A DNA stretch of 36,327 bases from Pelotomaculum sp. PtaU1.Bin035 (GCA_002067965.1 MVRN01000105.1:1-36327); one strand, 5' to 3'; numbered from the stretch's first letter, positions 25,961 through 34,124 are shown. The notes: a model not told the origin generated them from the sequence alone. A program made the numbers and translations.

Positions 25961-26090
25961 CCATATCATAGGAAAAATAAAAGGCGTTTTGAAAATTGCA
26001 ACCTCATCATAATAAAACCGGCCTGAATTCGCTTTTTTTTGACAACTCACCCGCGCGGGATAAATATTATTTTTTCTCGTATCTTATAGC

Positions 26091-27500
26091 TTATGCAGGG
26101 GCGCCGCGGGCTATGATCAGGTGGAGCATTTTTGTAGTATTGCCGCCGATTTTCCAATTTTCCCCTACGCGTACACCTCCAACCCAGATAATTTCTTCCG
26201 GTGTGCTTATAATGGGCAGATAATCCCTCTCTTCGCGGGGGACTTTCTGTTTTATCAGAAAATCTTTTAACTTGATTGCGGAGTTTTTTCCGAAGGGGCG
26301 AAAGACATCCCCCTCACGGCGCCTCCGGATAAAAATTTGGGGCGGCAGCTTCTCAAAATCAAGCAGCGCTTCCGACACAGGCAAAGAACGCGGGTCCGGG
26401 GCCGCCTCGCCGGTTATGACCGACCCGTACACTGTCTGGTCCAGTTCCGGTATGTAAGTCGCGCCCGGGATTTTCAGAGGGTAAATGTAATTGCCGACTG
26501 ACGGCTTCCTTTGACTGGCGCGTAATTCAAGAGTGTCATAAGAGCGTGTTGCCACAATTCCCGCGGGCAGGGCGGCGCTTGAACCGGTAATCCCGTTGCC
26601 GAGCAGATTCAGCGCAGTTCTCGTATGTTCAAAAGACAGATCCCGTTTTGAACCGGTCAAGGCAAGCCAGGCCAGCCTCAGCACCCTCCGGCGGATGGCC
26701 TGCGGCATTTCCCGCATGCGGCCGAGAGAGAGGCCGATCCTGCCGCCGGCGGCAACCTGTAAAGCTTCGCGGTATGCCTGCGCCGCCTGCCTCTCAAGGT
26801 AGTCATCCTCCTCCCGGCTGATCTCGCCCAACCTCAGTAAATTTGAAACCATATCGGAGTTATAATCACTCTCCAGCAGAGGCAAAAGCTGCATTCTGAC
26901 CCGGTTCCGGACGTAAACTGGTTTAAAATTAGAAGAGTCGCGGCGGAAAGAAAGGCGCATCTCCGCACAGTAGCGTTCAATTTCGGACCGTCTTACCGTC
27001 AACAGGGGCCTGATATAGAAATTTTCCCGCACCGGCGGAATGCCCTTAAGCCCTGATGTCCCCGAACCCCGCAGAAAATTAATCAAGATAGTCTCCGCCT
27101 GATCATCGGCCTGGTGGGCCAGCGCGACCCTGGTTGCCCCGACGTCCCCGGCTACCCTTTTTAAAAACCGGTAACGCACTTCCCGCGCGGCAACCTGGGC
27201 GGGCAACCGCCTCTCGTCCCGGTAAGCCGGGACATCAATGGCTTCAACGGTTACGGGCAACTGATATTGCTTCGCGGCGCCAGCCACAAAAAAAGCGTCG
27301 GCCTCCGATTCGGCCCCGCGGAACATGTGGTTTAGGTGAGCGACATGCAGAGATATCCCGAGTTCATCTCTTAACTGGTATAAAAGATGCAGCAATACCA
27401 CCGAATCGGGCCCCCCGGAGACCGCCACCACCACTTTATCCCCCTGCTTCACCATCCGGCAGTGTTCTATATTCGCCCGGACCTTGCAGAGCAGCTCCAT
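26091..27500 (-). CDS. tilS: tRNA(Ile)-lysidine synthase
   Basis: TilS converts the wobble C of the tRNA-Ile with anticodon CAU to lysidine, which is essential for reading AUA. 469 residues. The ATP-pyrophosphatase P-loop SGGPDS is at 28-33. It is followed by LHVAHLNHMFRGAESEADAFFV, ALAHQADDQAETILINFLRGSGTSGLKGIPP and RPLLTVRRSEIERYC. The C-terminal domain has RRRREGDVFRPFGKNSAIKLKDFLIKQKVPREERDYLPII. ATG follows GAGGTTGGATTATA. It stands downstream of spoIIE. Confidence 0.97.
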   Translation of the reverse strand: MELLCKVRANIEHCRMVKQGDKVVVAVSGGPDSVVLLHLLYQLRDELGISLHVAHLNHMFRGAESEADAFFVAGAAKQYQLPVTVEAIDVPAYRDERRLPAQVAAREVRYRFLKRVAGDVGATRVALAHQADDQAETILINFLRGSGTSGLKGIPPVRENFYIRPLLTVRRSEIERYCAEMRLSFRRDSSNFKPVYVRNRVRMQLLPLLESDYNSDMVSNLLRLGEISREEDDYLERQAAQAYREALQVAAGGRIGLSLGRMREMPQAIRRRVLRLAWLALTGSKRDLSFEHTRTALNLLGNGITGSSAALPAGIVATRSYDTLELRASQRKPSVGNYIYPLKIPGATYIPELDQTVYGSVITGEAAPDPRSLPVSEALLDFEKLPPQIFIRRRREGDVFRPFGKNSAIKLKDFLIKQKVPREERDYLPIISTPEEIIWVGGVRVGENWKIGGNTTKMLHLIIARGAPA

Positions 27501-27610
27501 TATAATCCAACCTCACAATAACGCTAAAAACATCGGGTATTCTGGTATTCAACAGCGGTAAAAGCTTTTCCTGCCCCGCACGAAAATAAGCTAACAAAAT
27601 GTGGTACTGA

Positions 27611-30055
27611 TTATCTTCGTTTCTCCAGCCCGGCTACCACGATAGTCATATCGTCCGGTACCCTGGCAACGCCACCCGCTCCCGTCTGGGCCAGTTTTAA
27701 CAGGAGTTCGGCCATTTCCCGGGGCGGCAGGTCAACCGCGTCCTCCAACACCTTTATTATCCATTCCTCATGATTGTCAGCGCCATTATAGGCTTCAAGA
27801 ACACCGTCTGTAAGCATTACCAGCACGTCCCCCGGCTCCAGCATCCTGGCTTGGGAGGCTACTTCAATATCTTCGATTATCCCCACCGGGAGAGAGCTTG
27901 CTTTAATCTGGCTCACCAGCCCGCCGCGCAGCAAATACGACGGCGTTGCGCCGATTTTTACAAAATCAGCATGGCCACTGTAAAGGTCGACCATAGCCAG
28001 GTCTACCGTGGCAAAACTCTCCCCGGGGGAGCGCAAGGCCAGGATCGAATTAACCGTTTTTATCGCGAGGTCCTGCCCAAACCCCAATTCAAGAAGATGC
28101 CGCAAAAGCGAGATAGTTATACCGCTTTCCAGGGCCGCGCGGGGGCCCACACCCATGCCGTCGCTTATGACCAGGCCAAACCTCCCTCCTTTTAGGTAAA
28201 AAAAAGAATAACTGTCTCCAGAGACTAAACTGCCGCCTTTGCCTACCCCGGAGACCCCTAACACCAACCGGTAGTTCAGAGCGGGGCAGAACTTCAACTG
28301 GCAAACCGGATCGCCCTCTTTTGCCGTGCAGACCGCCGCGGCACGGTTAAATGGCTGTTCCAGCACAGAAGATAATAGGGGCTCCATAATGTCTCCACAT
28401 TGCATTCTTCCGCCGCATGGACGGTGGGAAAGTGATACTTCAACACCCTCTCCCCCCAGGCGCCCAACCGAAATACTTTCCAGTTTTATGCCGGCTTCCT
28501 TTAATTTTTTACGCAAAATCAGCCAAGAATCCCCAGTTTCAGCGTCAAACTTCAATTCGCCGGGAAGGCCGGCGATCACCTCTCCAATTCCCTTTAACTG
28601 CTCCGATACAATTCCCCTGCTTTCCAACAGGCGCTTGGACCAGTAGCGGTTAACATGGTAAGTCTCATAAAGGCAACTGACGGTGACGGCAAGCTCCTTC
28701 GTCCTGGAGCAACGTTTTTTGATCTCGTCGGAAAGATTATCCCGGGTAACCTTACCGTATATTTCCACCAGAGCTAATAAATCGATAAAACGCTGGTATG
28801 TTTTGTAAAATTCCCTCTCCCAGCAGGTACGGTAAAAATTGCAGCCGCTGCAAACCTTCTCCCCGACCTGGTTTAAGAGCTTATGAAAAATTTGCTCTTC
28901 AGTGCCCTGCCCGGCGGTAGTAGATACTTGCTCAAAAGTATGAGACAATTCTTGAAAAACCAGCGCCCAATTTTTTATCCTCTCCGCAATAGCTTCTTCT
29001 AAGGCCGCGCTTTCTGCCAAGACTGCGCCTTCAGCCGGAACATCCCTGGCGCCTCCCCGCTCAAGCCCTACAGATAAACTTAATTCTTTAATAAATGATG
29101 AAGGAATTAATAAAAAGAGCAATATCGCCAGCCCGGTTTCAGCCAGAACAGCAACCAAATTTCCCGAATCAGTGACATAGACAGATAGGATAATATTGCC
29201 GAAAAGGAATCCGGTGGCGACACCGGCCTTGCCGAAGCTCCGGCAAAGGCCGGCCAGAAAACCGGCGAAGGAGTATGCGGGCGCCAACGCCGGCGCCACA
29301 GTATAAGCAAGGCCGGGAATGATCCCCACCACCGCGCCGGCAGCCGCGCCGGTCCCGGCGCCACCGGCTAAAGACGCCAACAAAATAGTGAGCCGGCTCA
29401 AGGAACCCTTTACGCTTACCATTTCGTATTTAAGATCACCGGCTCCGGCGATCAGTCCTCCCAATACCAGCAGGACACAGAATATCTCTTCACCGGTAAA
29501 AAGGCAAGGTCCCCCCGCCTTTTTTTTCAGCGCAGTGAGGCCGTTAATCATCACCATTGTAAGCAGCGCCGCAAAAACTGCTTCGAACAGCACGCCAAAA
29601 TAATTATAAGAAGAAGGATTGGCAACCGCCACCAGTGAAGCTTTAATAATTAAGGTCACTACCAGGACCAGGCCGGGCGGAAACAGCCACTGCCTTTTTT
29701 TATCAAACGGCACCGATCTGATCAGCACGGAAATGCAGGCTACAGTCAGGACGGAGCCCGCCAGGGGGACGCCCCGGCTTATGGACACCAAGCCGGCAAT
29801 CACAGCCGGAGCCGACACCAGCCCGTACCGCCCAAACACATGGATCGAAGCAGCTATAAACGCAACCCCGAAGGGAACCAGATCGCCCAGTAAAACCGCC
29901 CGGCCAAAGAAAAAACCAGCGCAACAAACAGCCGCCATGGGTGTCAGGACCTGCCTGGATTTTGACCAGGGAAAAGAATGTTTTGCTTTAGGCTTATGTT
30001 TATGCTTCCCGCTTCCAGCCCGGTGGTATGGATAGATCTCGATATTTTCGAACAC
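27611..30055 (-). CDS. spoIIE: Stage II sporulation protein E, PP2C phosphatase
   Basis: SpoIIE sits at the polar septum and dephosphorylates SpoIIAA, which releases sigma-F in the forespore. About 814 residues. The N-terminal half is a run of hydrophobic membrane helices (about residues 40-340). A central region holds a CSGCNFYRTCW cysteine motif, and the C-terminal PP2C domain shows GDSYSFFYLKGGRFGLVISDGMGVGPRAA, FATVDLAMVDLYSGHADFVKIGATPSYL and DVLVMLTDGVLEA with metal-binding Asp residues. The frame opens at a TTG at 30083-30085, but that lies at the predicted transcription start. The GTG at 30053-30055, eight bases after GAGGGG, is therefore the more likely start. Confidence 0.96.
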   Translation of the reverse strand: MFENIEIYPYHRAGSGKHKHKPKAKHSFPWSKSRQVLTPMAAVCCAGFFFGRAVLLGDLVPFGVAFIAASIHVFGRYGLVSAPAVIAGLVSISRGVPLAGSVLTVACISVLIRSVPFDKKRQWLFPPGLVLVVTLIIKASLVAVANPSSYNYFGVLFEAVFAALLTMVMINGLTALKKKAGGPCLFTGEEIFCVLLVLGGLIAGAGDLKYEMVSVKGSLSRLTILLASLAGGAGTGAAAGAVVGIIPGLAYTVAPALAPAYSFAGFLAGLCRSFGKAGVATGFLFGNIILSVYVTDSGNLVAVLAETGLAILLFLLIPSSFIKELSLSVGLERGGARDVPAEGAVLAESAALEEAIAERIKNWALVFQELSHTFEQVSTTAGQGTEEQIFHKLLNQVGEKVCSGCNFYRTCWEREFYKTYQRFIDLLALVEIYGKVTRDNLSDEIKKRCSRTKELAVTVSCLYETYHVNRYWSKRLLESRGIVSEQLKGIGEVIAGLPGELKFDAETGDSWLILRKKLKEAGIKLESISVGRLGGEGVEVSLSHRPCGGRMQCGDIMEPLLSSVLEQPFNRAAAVCTAKEGDPVCQLKFCPALNYRLVLGVSGVGKGGSLVSGDSYSFFYLKGGRFGLVISDGMGVGPRAALESGITISLLRHLLELGFGQDLAIKTVNSILALRSPGESFATVDLAMVDLYSGHADFVKIGATPSYLLRGGLVSQIKASSLPVGIIEDIEVASQARMLEPGDVLVMLTDGVLEAYNGADNHEEWIIKVLEDAVDLPPREMAELLLKLAQTGAGGVARVPDDMTIVVAGLEKRR

Positions 30056-30092
30056 CAGGTCCACCCCTCGTACTTTTTTCTCCAATAGGATT

Positions 30093-30127
30093 ATTATAGT
30101 ACAAATGACAGGAAATATTTGTCATTT
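30093..30127 (-). promoter_or_regulatory. spoIIE promoter with 21-bp spacing and an inverted repeat
   Basis: TATAAT (30093-30098) and ATGACA (30120-30125) on the minus strand are 21 bases apart. The Bacillus subtilis spoIIE and spoIIG promoters, activated by Spo0A, have the same unusual wide spacing. AAATGACA and TGTCATTT (30103-30110 and 30120-30127) form a perfect 8-bp inverted repeat around the -35. AGTCGAA, one base from the 0A box TGTCGAA, lies about 25 bases further upstream, at the end of the ppx gene. Confidence 0.65.
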
Positions 30128-30147
30128 AGGGTAGATGGCACAGCACT

Positions 30148-31020
30148 TTATTTCGACTTTTCCAACACCAGTCCGTAAAGAATATCCCGCTCACTGGCCA
30201 GTAAACGGTCCAGCCCCAGCCCCTCCAGCACCGCTTTAACGATAGTGACACCGGCAACGGCAATATCCGCTCTTTCAGGCTGGAGCCCGTGCAGGCGCTT
30301 ACGCTCTTCAACACTTAAAGATTTTAACTTTTGTAAAATATGACGGACTTTTTCAGCAGTTAAACAATACCCGTGCACCCGGGCCGGGTCATAAACCTCC
30401 AAGCCCTGCGCCATTGCCGCAAGGGTGGTGATGGTGCCGCCGACTCCGGCCAGGCAGCCGGCCGGGAATTTCCGGATCTCCTCCAGAGCCGGCCTGAGAA
30501 CGGCAGCTATTTCGGCTTCGCCGGACCCGGCTTCTGTCATCCGCACTGCCCCGGCGTTGACACTGACCCAGGCCGGGCTTCCTCCTCTGTTCCAAATCAA
30601 TTCGGTGCTGCCGCCTCCCACGTCCACCACTACAGTCGATTGCGGCGCCAGGGGAAGTCCCGACAAGACTCCCCGGTAACTCAACGCAGCCTCCTCCTCT
30701 CCGCTTAGCACCCAAATATCCAGGCCAAAACGCCGCTTGGCCAAATCCAAGAATACTGTCCGGTTGGAGGCATCGCGCACTGCGCTGGTGGCAGCGGCGA
30801 CTACGCGCCGCGCGCCCAGGCGCAGGGATTTATCATAAAAGCTGCCAACCGCTTCCAGGGTCCTTTCCATGGCGCCGGGCAGCAGGACCCCACCGCCGAT
30901 CCCCTCTCCCAGACGGGTTGTGTTCAGTCCGGCCCCCGCTACTTTTACGCTTTCGTCAATAACATCAGCAACCAGCAGCCTGGTGGAATTCGTGCCAATA
31001 TCAATAGCCGCGACCCTCAT
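30148..31020 (-). CDS. Ppx/GppA-family phosphatase
   Basis: A protein of the sugar kinase/Hsp70/actin superfamily that hydrolyses polyphosphate or pppGpp. 290 residues, the short two-domain form. Phosphate-binding loops are VAAIDIGTNSTRLLVAD at the N-terminus and VVVDVGGGSTELIW near residue 130. Other segments are RLGEGIGGG, AAATSAVRDA, VLSGEEEAALSYRGVLSG, CLAGVGGTITTLAAM and ERADIAVAGVTIV. Polyphosphatase and pppGpp phosphatase cannot be told apart by sequence. ATG has AAGGAGAGAATCCTA before it. It stands between the S1 protein and spoIIE, as in related clostridia. Confidence 0.94.
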   Translation of the reverse strand: MRVAAIDIGTNSTRLLVADVIDESVKVAGAGLNTTRLGEGIGGGVLLPGAMERTLEAVGSFYDKSLRLGARRVVAAATSAVRDASNRTVFLDLAKRRFGLDIWVLSGEEEAALSYRGVLSGLPLAPQSTVVVDVGGGSTELIWNRGGSPAWVSVNAGAVRMTEAGSGEAEIAAVLRPALEEIRKFPAGCLAGVGGTITTLAAMAQGLEVYDPARVHGYCLTAEKVRHILQKLKSLSVEERKRLHGLQPERADIAVAGVTIVKAVLEGLGLDRLLASERDILYGLVLEKSK

Positions 31021-31049
31021 TAGGATTCTCTCCTTTTTCCGGCAGGCAA

Positions 31050-31084
31050 ATGCAAAATAAGCAACCCCCCGACAGAGGATTGCT
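31050..31084 (-). terminator. Terminator between the S1 gene and ppx
   Basis: AGCAATCC (31077-31084) and GGGTTGCT (31060-31067) form an 8-bp stem with one G-U pair, followed on the minus strand by TATTTTGCATTT. It stands about 25 bases behind the S1 gene stop. Termination may be partial because the U-run is interrupted. Confidence 0.6.
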
Positions 31085-31107
31085 CTTTAACTTTACCTGT
31101 TATTATA

Positions 31108-31494
31108 TTATTCCATTTTACGCCCGGAACCCCGCCCACCCCTTTTAGCCTCGGTGCTCCGCTTCAAAACCTGTTGGCGCTCCTCACTCTCTTTAAGGAA
31201 CTTGGCCAATTTATCTTCAAAAGAAGCCTGGATTTTTTTCTTTTGAGGGCGGCTTACCGAAGGGCTTGCCTGTTTTATCGATAGCCCTACCTTGCCCCTC
31301 GGATCCACAGAAATTACTTTTACGGTAACGATATCGCTCGTTTTCAAAAAGTCATTCACATCTCTTACATAGACCTCGGCTATTTCCGAGATATGCACCA
31401 GCCCGGTCCCCCCCCCGGGCAACTCTATAAACGCGCCGAAATTGGTAATCCCTGTTACAACGCCCTCTACGACGCTCCCCAGTTCAATCGGCAT
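31108..31494 (-). CDS. Single S1-domain RNA-binding protein (YabR-like)
   Basis: 128 residues. One S1 domain, MPIELGSVVEGVVTGITNFGAFIELPGGGTGLVHISEIAEVYVRDV to KVGLSIKQA, is followed by a charged, lysine- and arginine-rich tail (about 80-128). Its place beside divIC and near spoIIE matches yabR of Bacillus. It probably binds RNA or ribosomes; the exact role is not known. ATG follows AAGGAGGAG by 11 bases. It has its own strong promoter. Confidence 0.93.
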   Translation of the reverse strand: MPIELGSVVEGVVTGITNFGAFIELPGGGTGLVHISEIAEVYVRDVNDFLKTSDIVTVKVISVDPRGKVGLSIKQASPSVSRPQKKKIQASFEDKLAKFLKESEERQQVLKRSTEAKRGGRGSGRKME

Positions 31495-31548
31495 AATACA
31501 AAAAACTCCTCCTTAAATCACCAAAAGCAATCACAATAAACCTAATTA

Positions 31549-31578
31549 ATTATATGCGAACAAAAAGGGAAGTGTCAA
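31549..31578 (-). promoter_or_regulatory. Consensus sigma-A-type promoter of the S1 gene
   Basis: Perfect TTGACA (31573-31578) and perfect TATAAT (31549-31554) on the minus strand, 18 bases apart, about 55 bases before the S1 gene. One of the strongest-looking promoters in the window. Confidence 0.85.
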
Positions 31579-31664
31579 GAAGTACATGCTTTATTATACC
31601 TTTAAACAACAAAATACAAGCTTTTCACATTCAATACATCATGAAAATTGATAACTGACGCTAT

Positions 31665-32081
31665 TTATTCGGCTGACACGTTATTATCCGCTGCAGGAGC
31701 CTGGATCTTGGGGAGCTGGGTTCCCGCAGGCAACGGCACCACCCTCGTTTCGCCGGGCTTTACAAGCCCGAGCTTATCCCTGGCGGTCTTTTCCACATAG
31801 GCGTCACTTTGAATATTTTGCAATTCCTCGCGGAGGCTTGCGTTCTTTTGTTTCAACTCCTGCACCTCTTGCTCAATGCTCCGGACATCTCTTTGCATAG
31901 CGGCTAGAGAGCTAAACTGACTGCTGAAGGCAACTGCCAGGTAGCATAAAAGCAACACCGCCATCAAGGCCGGCAGCTTGCTCCTGGAAAAGTTGAAGGA
32001 TTTCCGCCTTTTGGCTTGATTTATATTTACCACGGCCATGGGAACATATGTTTCCAGATCTTTTCTTACCAACTGATTCAA
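31665..32081 (-). CDS. divIC: Cell division protein DivIC (FtsB family)
   Basis: A bitopic membrane protein that joins FtsL and DivIB in the divisome. 138 residues. A positively charged cytoplasmic N-terminus (KRRKSFNFSRSK), one membrane segment at about 36-54 (LPALMAVLLLCYLAVAF), then a coiled coil (MQRDVRSIEQEVQELKQKNASLREELQNIQ) and the DivIC end motif YVEKTARDKLGLVKPGETRVV. The TTG start at 32079-32081, eight bases after GGAGGGG, overlaps the stop of the HTH gene, so the two are coupled. Confidence 0.92.
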   Translation of the reverse strand: MNQLVRKDLETYVPMAVVNINQAKRRKSFNFSRSKLPALMAVLLLCYLAVAFSSQFSSLAAMQRDVRSIEQEVQELKQKNASLREELQNIQSDAYVEKTARDKLGLVKPGETRVVPLPAGTQLPKIQAPAADNNVSAE

Positions 32082-32326
32082 GCTCTGCTCCCCTCCTCCT
32101 CTACATTTTCATCGTCCATTCCGAATAAGCCCAAATTATTGCCCGGGATAATGATTACCACCTCATAGCCTTTAGCCCTGGCGCGGCTATACAGAGTAGC
32201 GACGGTACTGGCGCTCAAGCTCAGTTGTTTGGCTATCCGGCTGGCGGAGTAACCCATTTCCTTCAGCGTAACGACCTGCCGCTCCCGAAAGCTGAGCTTC
32301 TCCATCCCCCTGATTTCAATTTTCAT
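32078..32326 (-). CDS. Small sigma-70 region 4/LuxR-like HTH protein
   Basis: 82 residues, almost all one helix-turn-helix: MEKLSFRERQVVTLKEMGYSASRIAKQLSLSASTVATLYSRARAKGYEV, followed by a short acidic tail. It resembles sigma-70 region 4 or the LuxR DNA-binding domain but has no other sigma or receiver domain. It overlaps divIC by 4 bases. A perfect palindrome lies 32 bases upstream of its start, so autoregulation is possible. I do not know a named homologue; a link to division or sporulation is only from position. Confidence 0.82.
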   Translation of the reverse strand: MKIEIRGMEKLSFRERQVVTLKEMGYSASRIAKQLSLSASTVATLYSRARAKGYEVVIIIPGNNLGLFGMDDENVEEEGSRA

Positions 32327-32357
32327 AACAACCCGCCCCAGCGCTTATTCCACATTG

Positions 32358-32378
32358 TTGTCCACAATATGTGGACAA
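32358..32378. promoter_or_regulatory. Perfect palindrome of two DnaA-box-like sequences
   Basis: TTGTCCACA (32358-32366) and its exact inverse TGTGGACAA (32370-32378) are separated by ATA. Each arm differs by one base from the DnaA box TTATCCACA. A looser TTATTCCACA stands just before it (32345-32354). It lies in the gap between the divergent HTH-divIC genes and spoIIR. It could be bound by DnaA or by the HTH protein itself. Confidence 0.7.
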
Positions 32379-32477
32379 AATAATTACAAGTTTTCTACAA
32401 AAGTTTAATTATTCCTTCCACACAGGTAAAAAAATTTAATAATACGGATGCCATTTTCGTTAGTTGGGAATAATATA

Positions 32478-32486
32478 ACTGTTATT
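32478..32486 (+). promoter_or_regulatory. Possible sigma-F -10 element of spoIIR
   Basis: GGGAATAAT, about 25-30 bases before the spoIIR start, fits the sigma-F -10 pattern GGNNANANT. The -35 at about 15 bases upstream does not fit the GTATA consensus well. spoIIR is a sigma-F gene in Bacillus, which is why the match is worth listing; position approximate. Confidence 0.35.
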
Positions 32487-32508
32487 ATTTGGAATCGAGG
32501 TAAATCTT

Positions 32509-33213
32509 TTGAACATTAAATCCAAAGTCACCATGGCCGGCCTTTTTCTACTGGCCGCAATGATGCTTACAGGCGGCTTACAGCACAAAACGCCGGAAAA
32601 AACATATCCTTCCGATCATTTAATCCGCTTGCATATCGTGGCAAACAGCGACAGCGCCTCCGACCAGGAGCTAAAAAGAAAAGTGCGTGACGAGATTATC
32701 CGGTGTGTGGCCCGGGATTTCCTTGGGGCCGGAAATATTGACACAGCCAGGACGATTGCCCGGTCCGACCTGACCCAAATTAAAGAAACCGCCTCCAGGG
32801 AAATAAAGGAAAACGGGCAGGACTATCCAGTCAATGTGGAACTCGACAGTTTTACCTTCCCAACCAAGCATTACGGGCCTTTTGTACTCCCCGCAGGTGA
32901 TTACGAGGCAGTGCGGGTAATAATCGGCTCGGGGGGCGGAACGAATTGGTGGTGTGTTCTCTTTCCGCCCCTTTGTTTTGTGGACATGTCAAAGGGGATG
33001 GTTATCTCCCAACCGGGAAACAACGGCCCGGCGCCGGTAATTTCCACTCAAAATGTTACCTTTGAGAAAGAACAGCCGCCGGACGCGGCAACCACGCAAA
33101 AGCCTGATGCTTTTCGAGAGGCGGCCAACGCGGCAACAAACGGTGAAACTATTGCCAAGGTGGAATTCAGATTTAAAATACTGGACTTTTTCAGAAATTT
33201 GCACTCAATATAA
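32509..33213 (+). CDS. spoIIR: Stage II sporulation protein R
   Basis: SpoIIR is made in the forespore under sigma-F and crosses the septum to trigger processing of pro-sigma-E by SpoIIGA. 234 residues. It has an N-terminal signal or membrane segment (VTMAGLFLLAAMMLTGGL), then the family motifs LIRLHIVANSDSASDQELKRKVRDEII and GGGTNWWCVLFPPLCFVDMS. A Thr-, Ala- and Pro-rich stretch precedes the C-terminus. The start is TTG at 32509-32511, six to seven bases after GAGGT. It lies on the opposite strand inside the yabP-yabQ-divIC cluster. Confidence 0.96.
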   Translation: MNIKSKVTMAGLFLLAAMMLTGGLQHKTPEKTYPSDHLIRLHIVANSDSASDQELKRKVRDEIIRCVARDFLGAGNIDTARTIARSDLTQIKETASREIKENGQDYPVNVELDSFTFPTKHYGPFVLPAGDYEAVRVIIGSGGGTNWWCVLFPPLCFVDMSKGMVISQPGNNGPAPVISTQNVTFEKEQPPDAATTQKPDAFREAANAATNGETIAKVEFRFKILDFFRNLHSI

Positions 33214-33236
33214 GCCGGTATTTATAAAACAAAATC

Positions 33237-33254
33237 GGCGCCCGTCCGGGCGCC
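33237..33254. terminator. Bidirectional terminator between spoIIR and yabQ
   Basis: GGCGCCC, loop GTCC, GGGCGCC. On the plus strand TTCTATT follows, and on the minus strand GATTTTGTTTTA follows. It lies between the stops of the convergent genes spoIIR and yabQ and can end both. Confidence 0.88.
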
Positions 33255-33256
33255 TT

Positions 33257-33814
33257 CTATTCCCCCTTCTTTCTTTTCCAGAAAACCAGCCGCGAAAGCT
33301 TTGATTTCATTCTATTCACGGCCTTTTCAACCCGTCTCCCCGCAAGGTTGTAGAATAATACCTTTAGTTTGCGTTGGGTTTTCTTGATAAGACCTCCCAA
33401 AAAACCCAACGGGTAAGATAAAATGATGATAACCAGGCGAAAAGGGAAAGTCACTACCCGCCATAATAACAAAACCACCTTAACAGTAAATACCCAAATT
33501 TGGTGAATCAAATAAAATTTCAGACGGAACAGCCTGATCATACCGCCGCTAAAGAATTGAAAGTAAGTTATAGCGCCCAGGCCAAGCCCGATAAAGACAT
33601 ACGGGCGCACGACACCCCAGTTTCCCAGGAGCAGCAAATAAAAAACCAGGGCAGTGGCGACCAGCCAGAAAATAATATCACCCAGACAGGTCCCCATTTT
33701 TCTAAGCCTGAAAACTCCTCTTGCCACCCGGTAATAATCATAGCAAAAACCTGCCGCCATCCCGGAAACAAAGGCGGCTGCAAAAGCGTAAATCTGGTTG
33801 CCCAGTGATTCCAA
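33257..33814 (-). CDS. yabQ: Spore cortex biosynthesis membrane protein YabQ
   Basis: YabQ is a mother-cell membrane protein needed for spore cortex formation. 185 residues. Several membrane helices fill the first 100 (AFAAAFVSGMAAGFCYDYYRV, IIFWLVATALVFYLLLLG, YVFIGLGLGAITYFQFFSG), with WVFTVKVVLLLWRVVTFPF after them and a basic C-terminal tail (KTQRKLKVLF to FWKRKKGE). The start is a TTG behind AAGGGGTG. It follows yabP by 34 bases, as in Bacillus. Confidence 0.93.
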   Translation of the reverse strand: MESLGNQIYAFAAAFVSGMAAGFCYDYYRVARGVFRLRKMGTCLGDIIFWLVATALVFYLLLLGNWGVVRPYVFIGLGLGAITYFQFFSGGMIRLFRLKFYLIHQIWVFTVKVVLLLWRVVTFPFRLVIIILSYPLGFLGGLIKKTQRKLKVLFYNLAGRRVEKAVNRMKSKLSRLVFWKRKKGE

Positions 33815-33848
33815 AACAACACCCCTTTGCAGTAATAGCGATAGGGCA

Positions 33849-34124
33849 TTATTTTAATATCCTGCTCAGAAGTCCTTTTCCTTTGGCCTTACCCTTGTCC
33901 TCCACATACTGGAGAGAGGCAAAAAACCCCTCGGCGGCAACGGTGCCGGTCTCCAGGCTGAGTTGAGTGATATGAAGCCCCTCGCCTTTAAGGACCAACG
34001 TACCCATGTTGGTTTCCAGGGTTATCCCGGAGTCATCAAAGCTGCCGACATGCTGGACTCCTTCCACGGCCAGCTGTTTGCGCCCATGAATGGCAATACT
34101 GTGTCCAACCCGCTCATTCACATC
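33849..34124 (-). CDS. yabP: Spore cortex protein YabP
   Basis: YabP is a small sporulation protein of the YabP/YqfC family. 91 residues, with RKQLAVEGVQHVGSFDDSGITLETNMGTLVLKGEGLHITQLSLETGTVAAEG, the typical beta-rich core. The frame has two more start codons just upstream, but the GTG at 34122-34124 is eight bases after GAGGAG, and the other two are too near that site. First gene of yabP-yabQ; its upstream neighbours in other Bacillota are replaced here by a mobile-element remnant. Confidence 0.9.
   Translation of the reverse strand, partial: DVNERVGHSIAIHGRKQLAVEGVQHVGSFDDSGITLETNMGTLVLKGEGLHITQLSLETGTVAAEGFFASLQYVEDKGKAKGKGLLSRILK

Noticed and set aside
26051-26060. Palindrome CCCGCGCGGG behind tilS as terminator.
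   Set aside because: On the minus strand no U-run follows, and the tilS stop is 30 bases away. At best a weak signal.
30056-30085. TTG at 30083-30085 as start of SpoIIE.
   Set aside because: It lies at the predicted transcription start, leaving no room for a ribosome-binding site; the GTG at 30053-30055 fits better.
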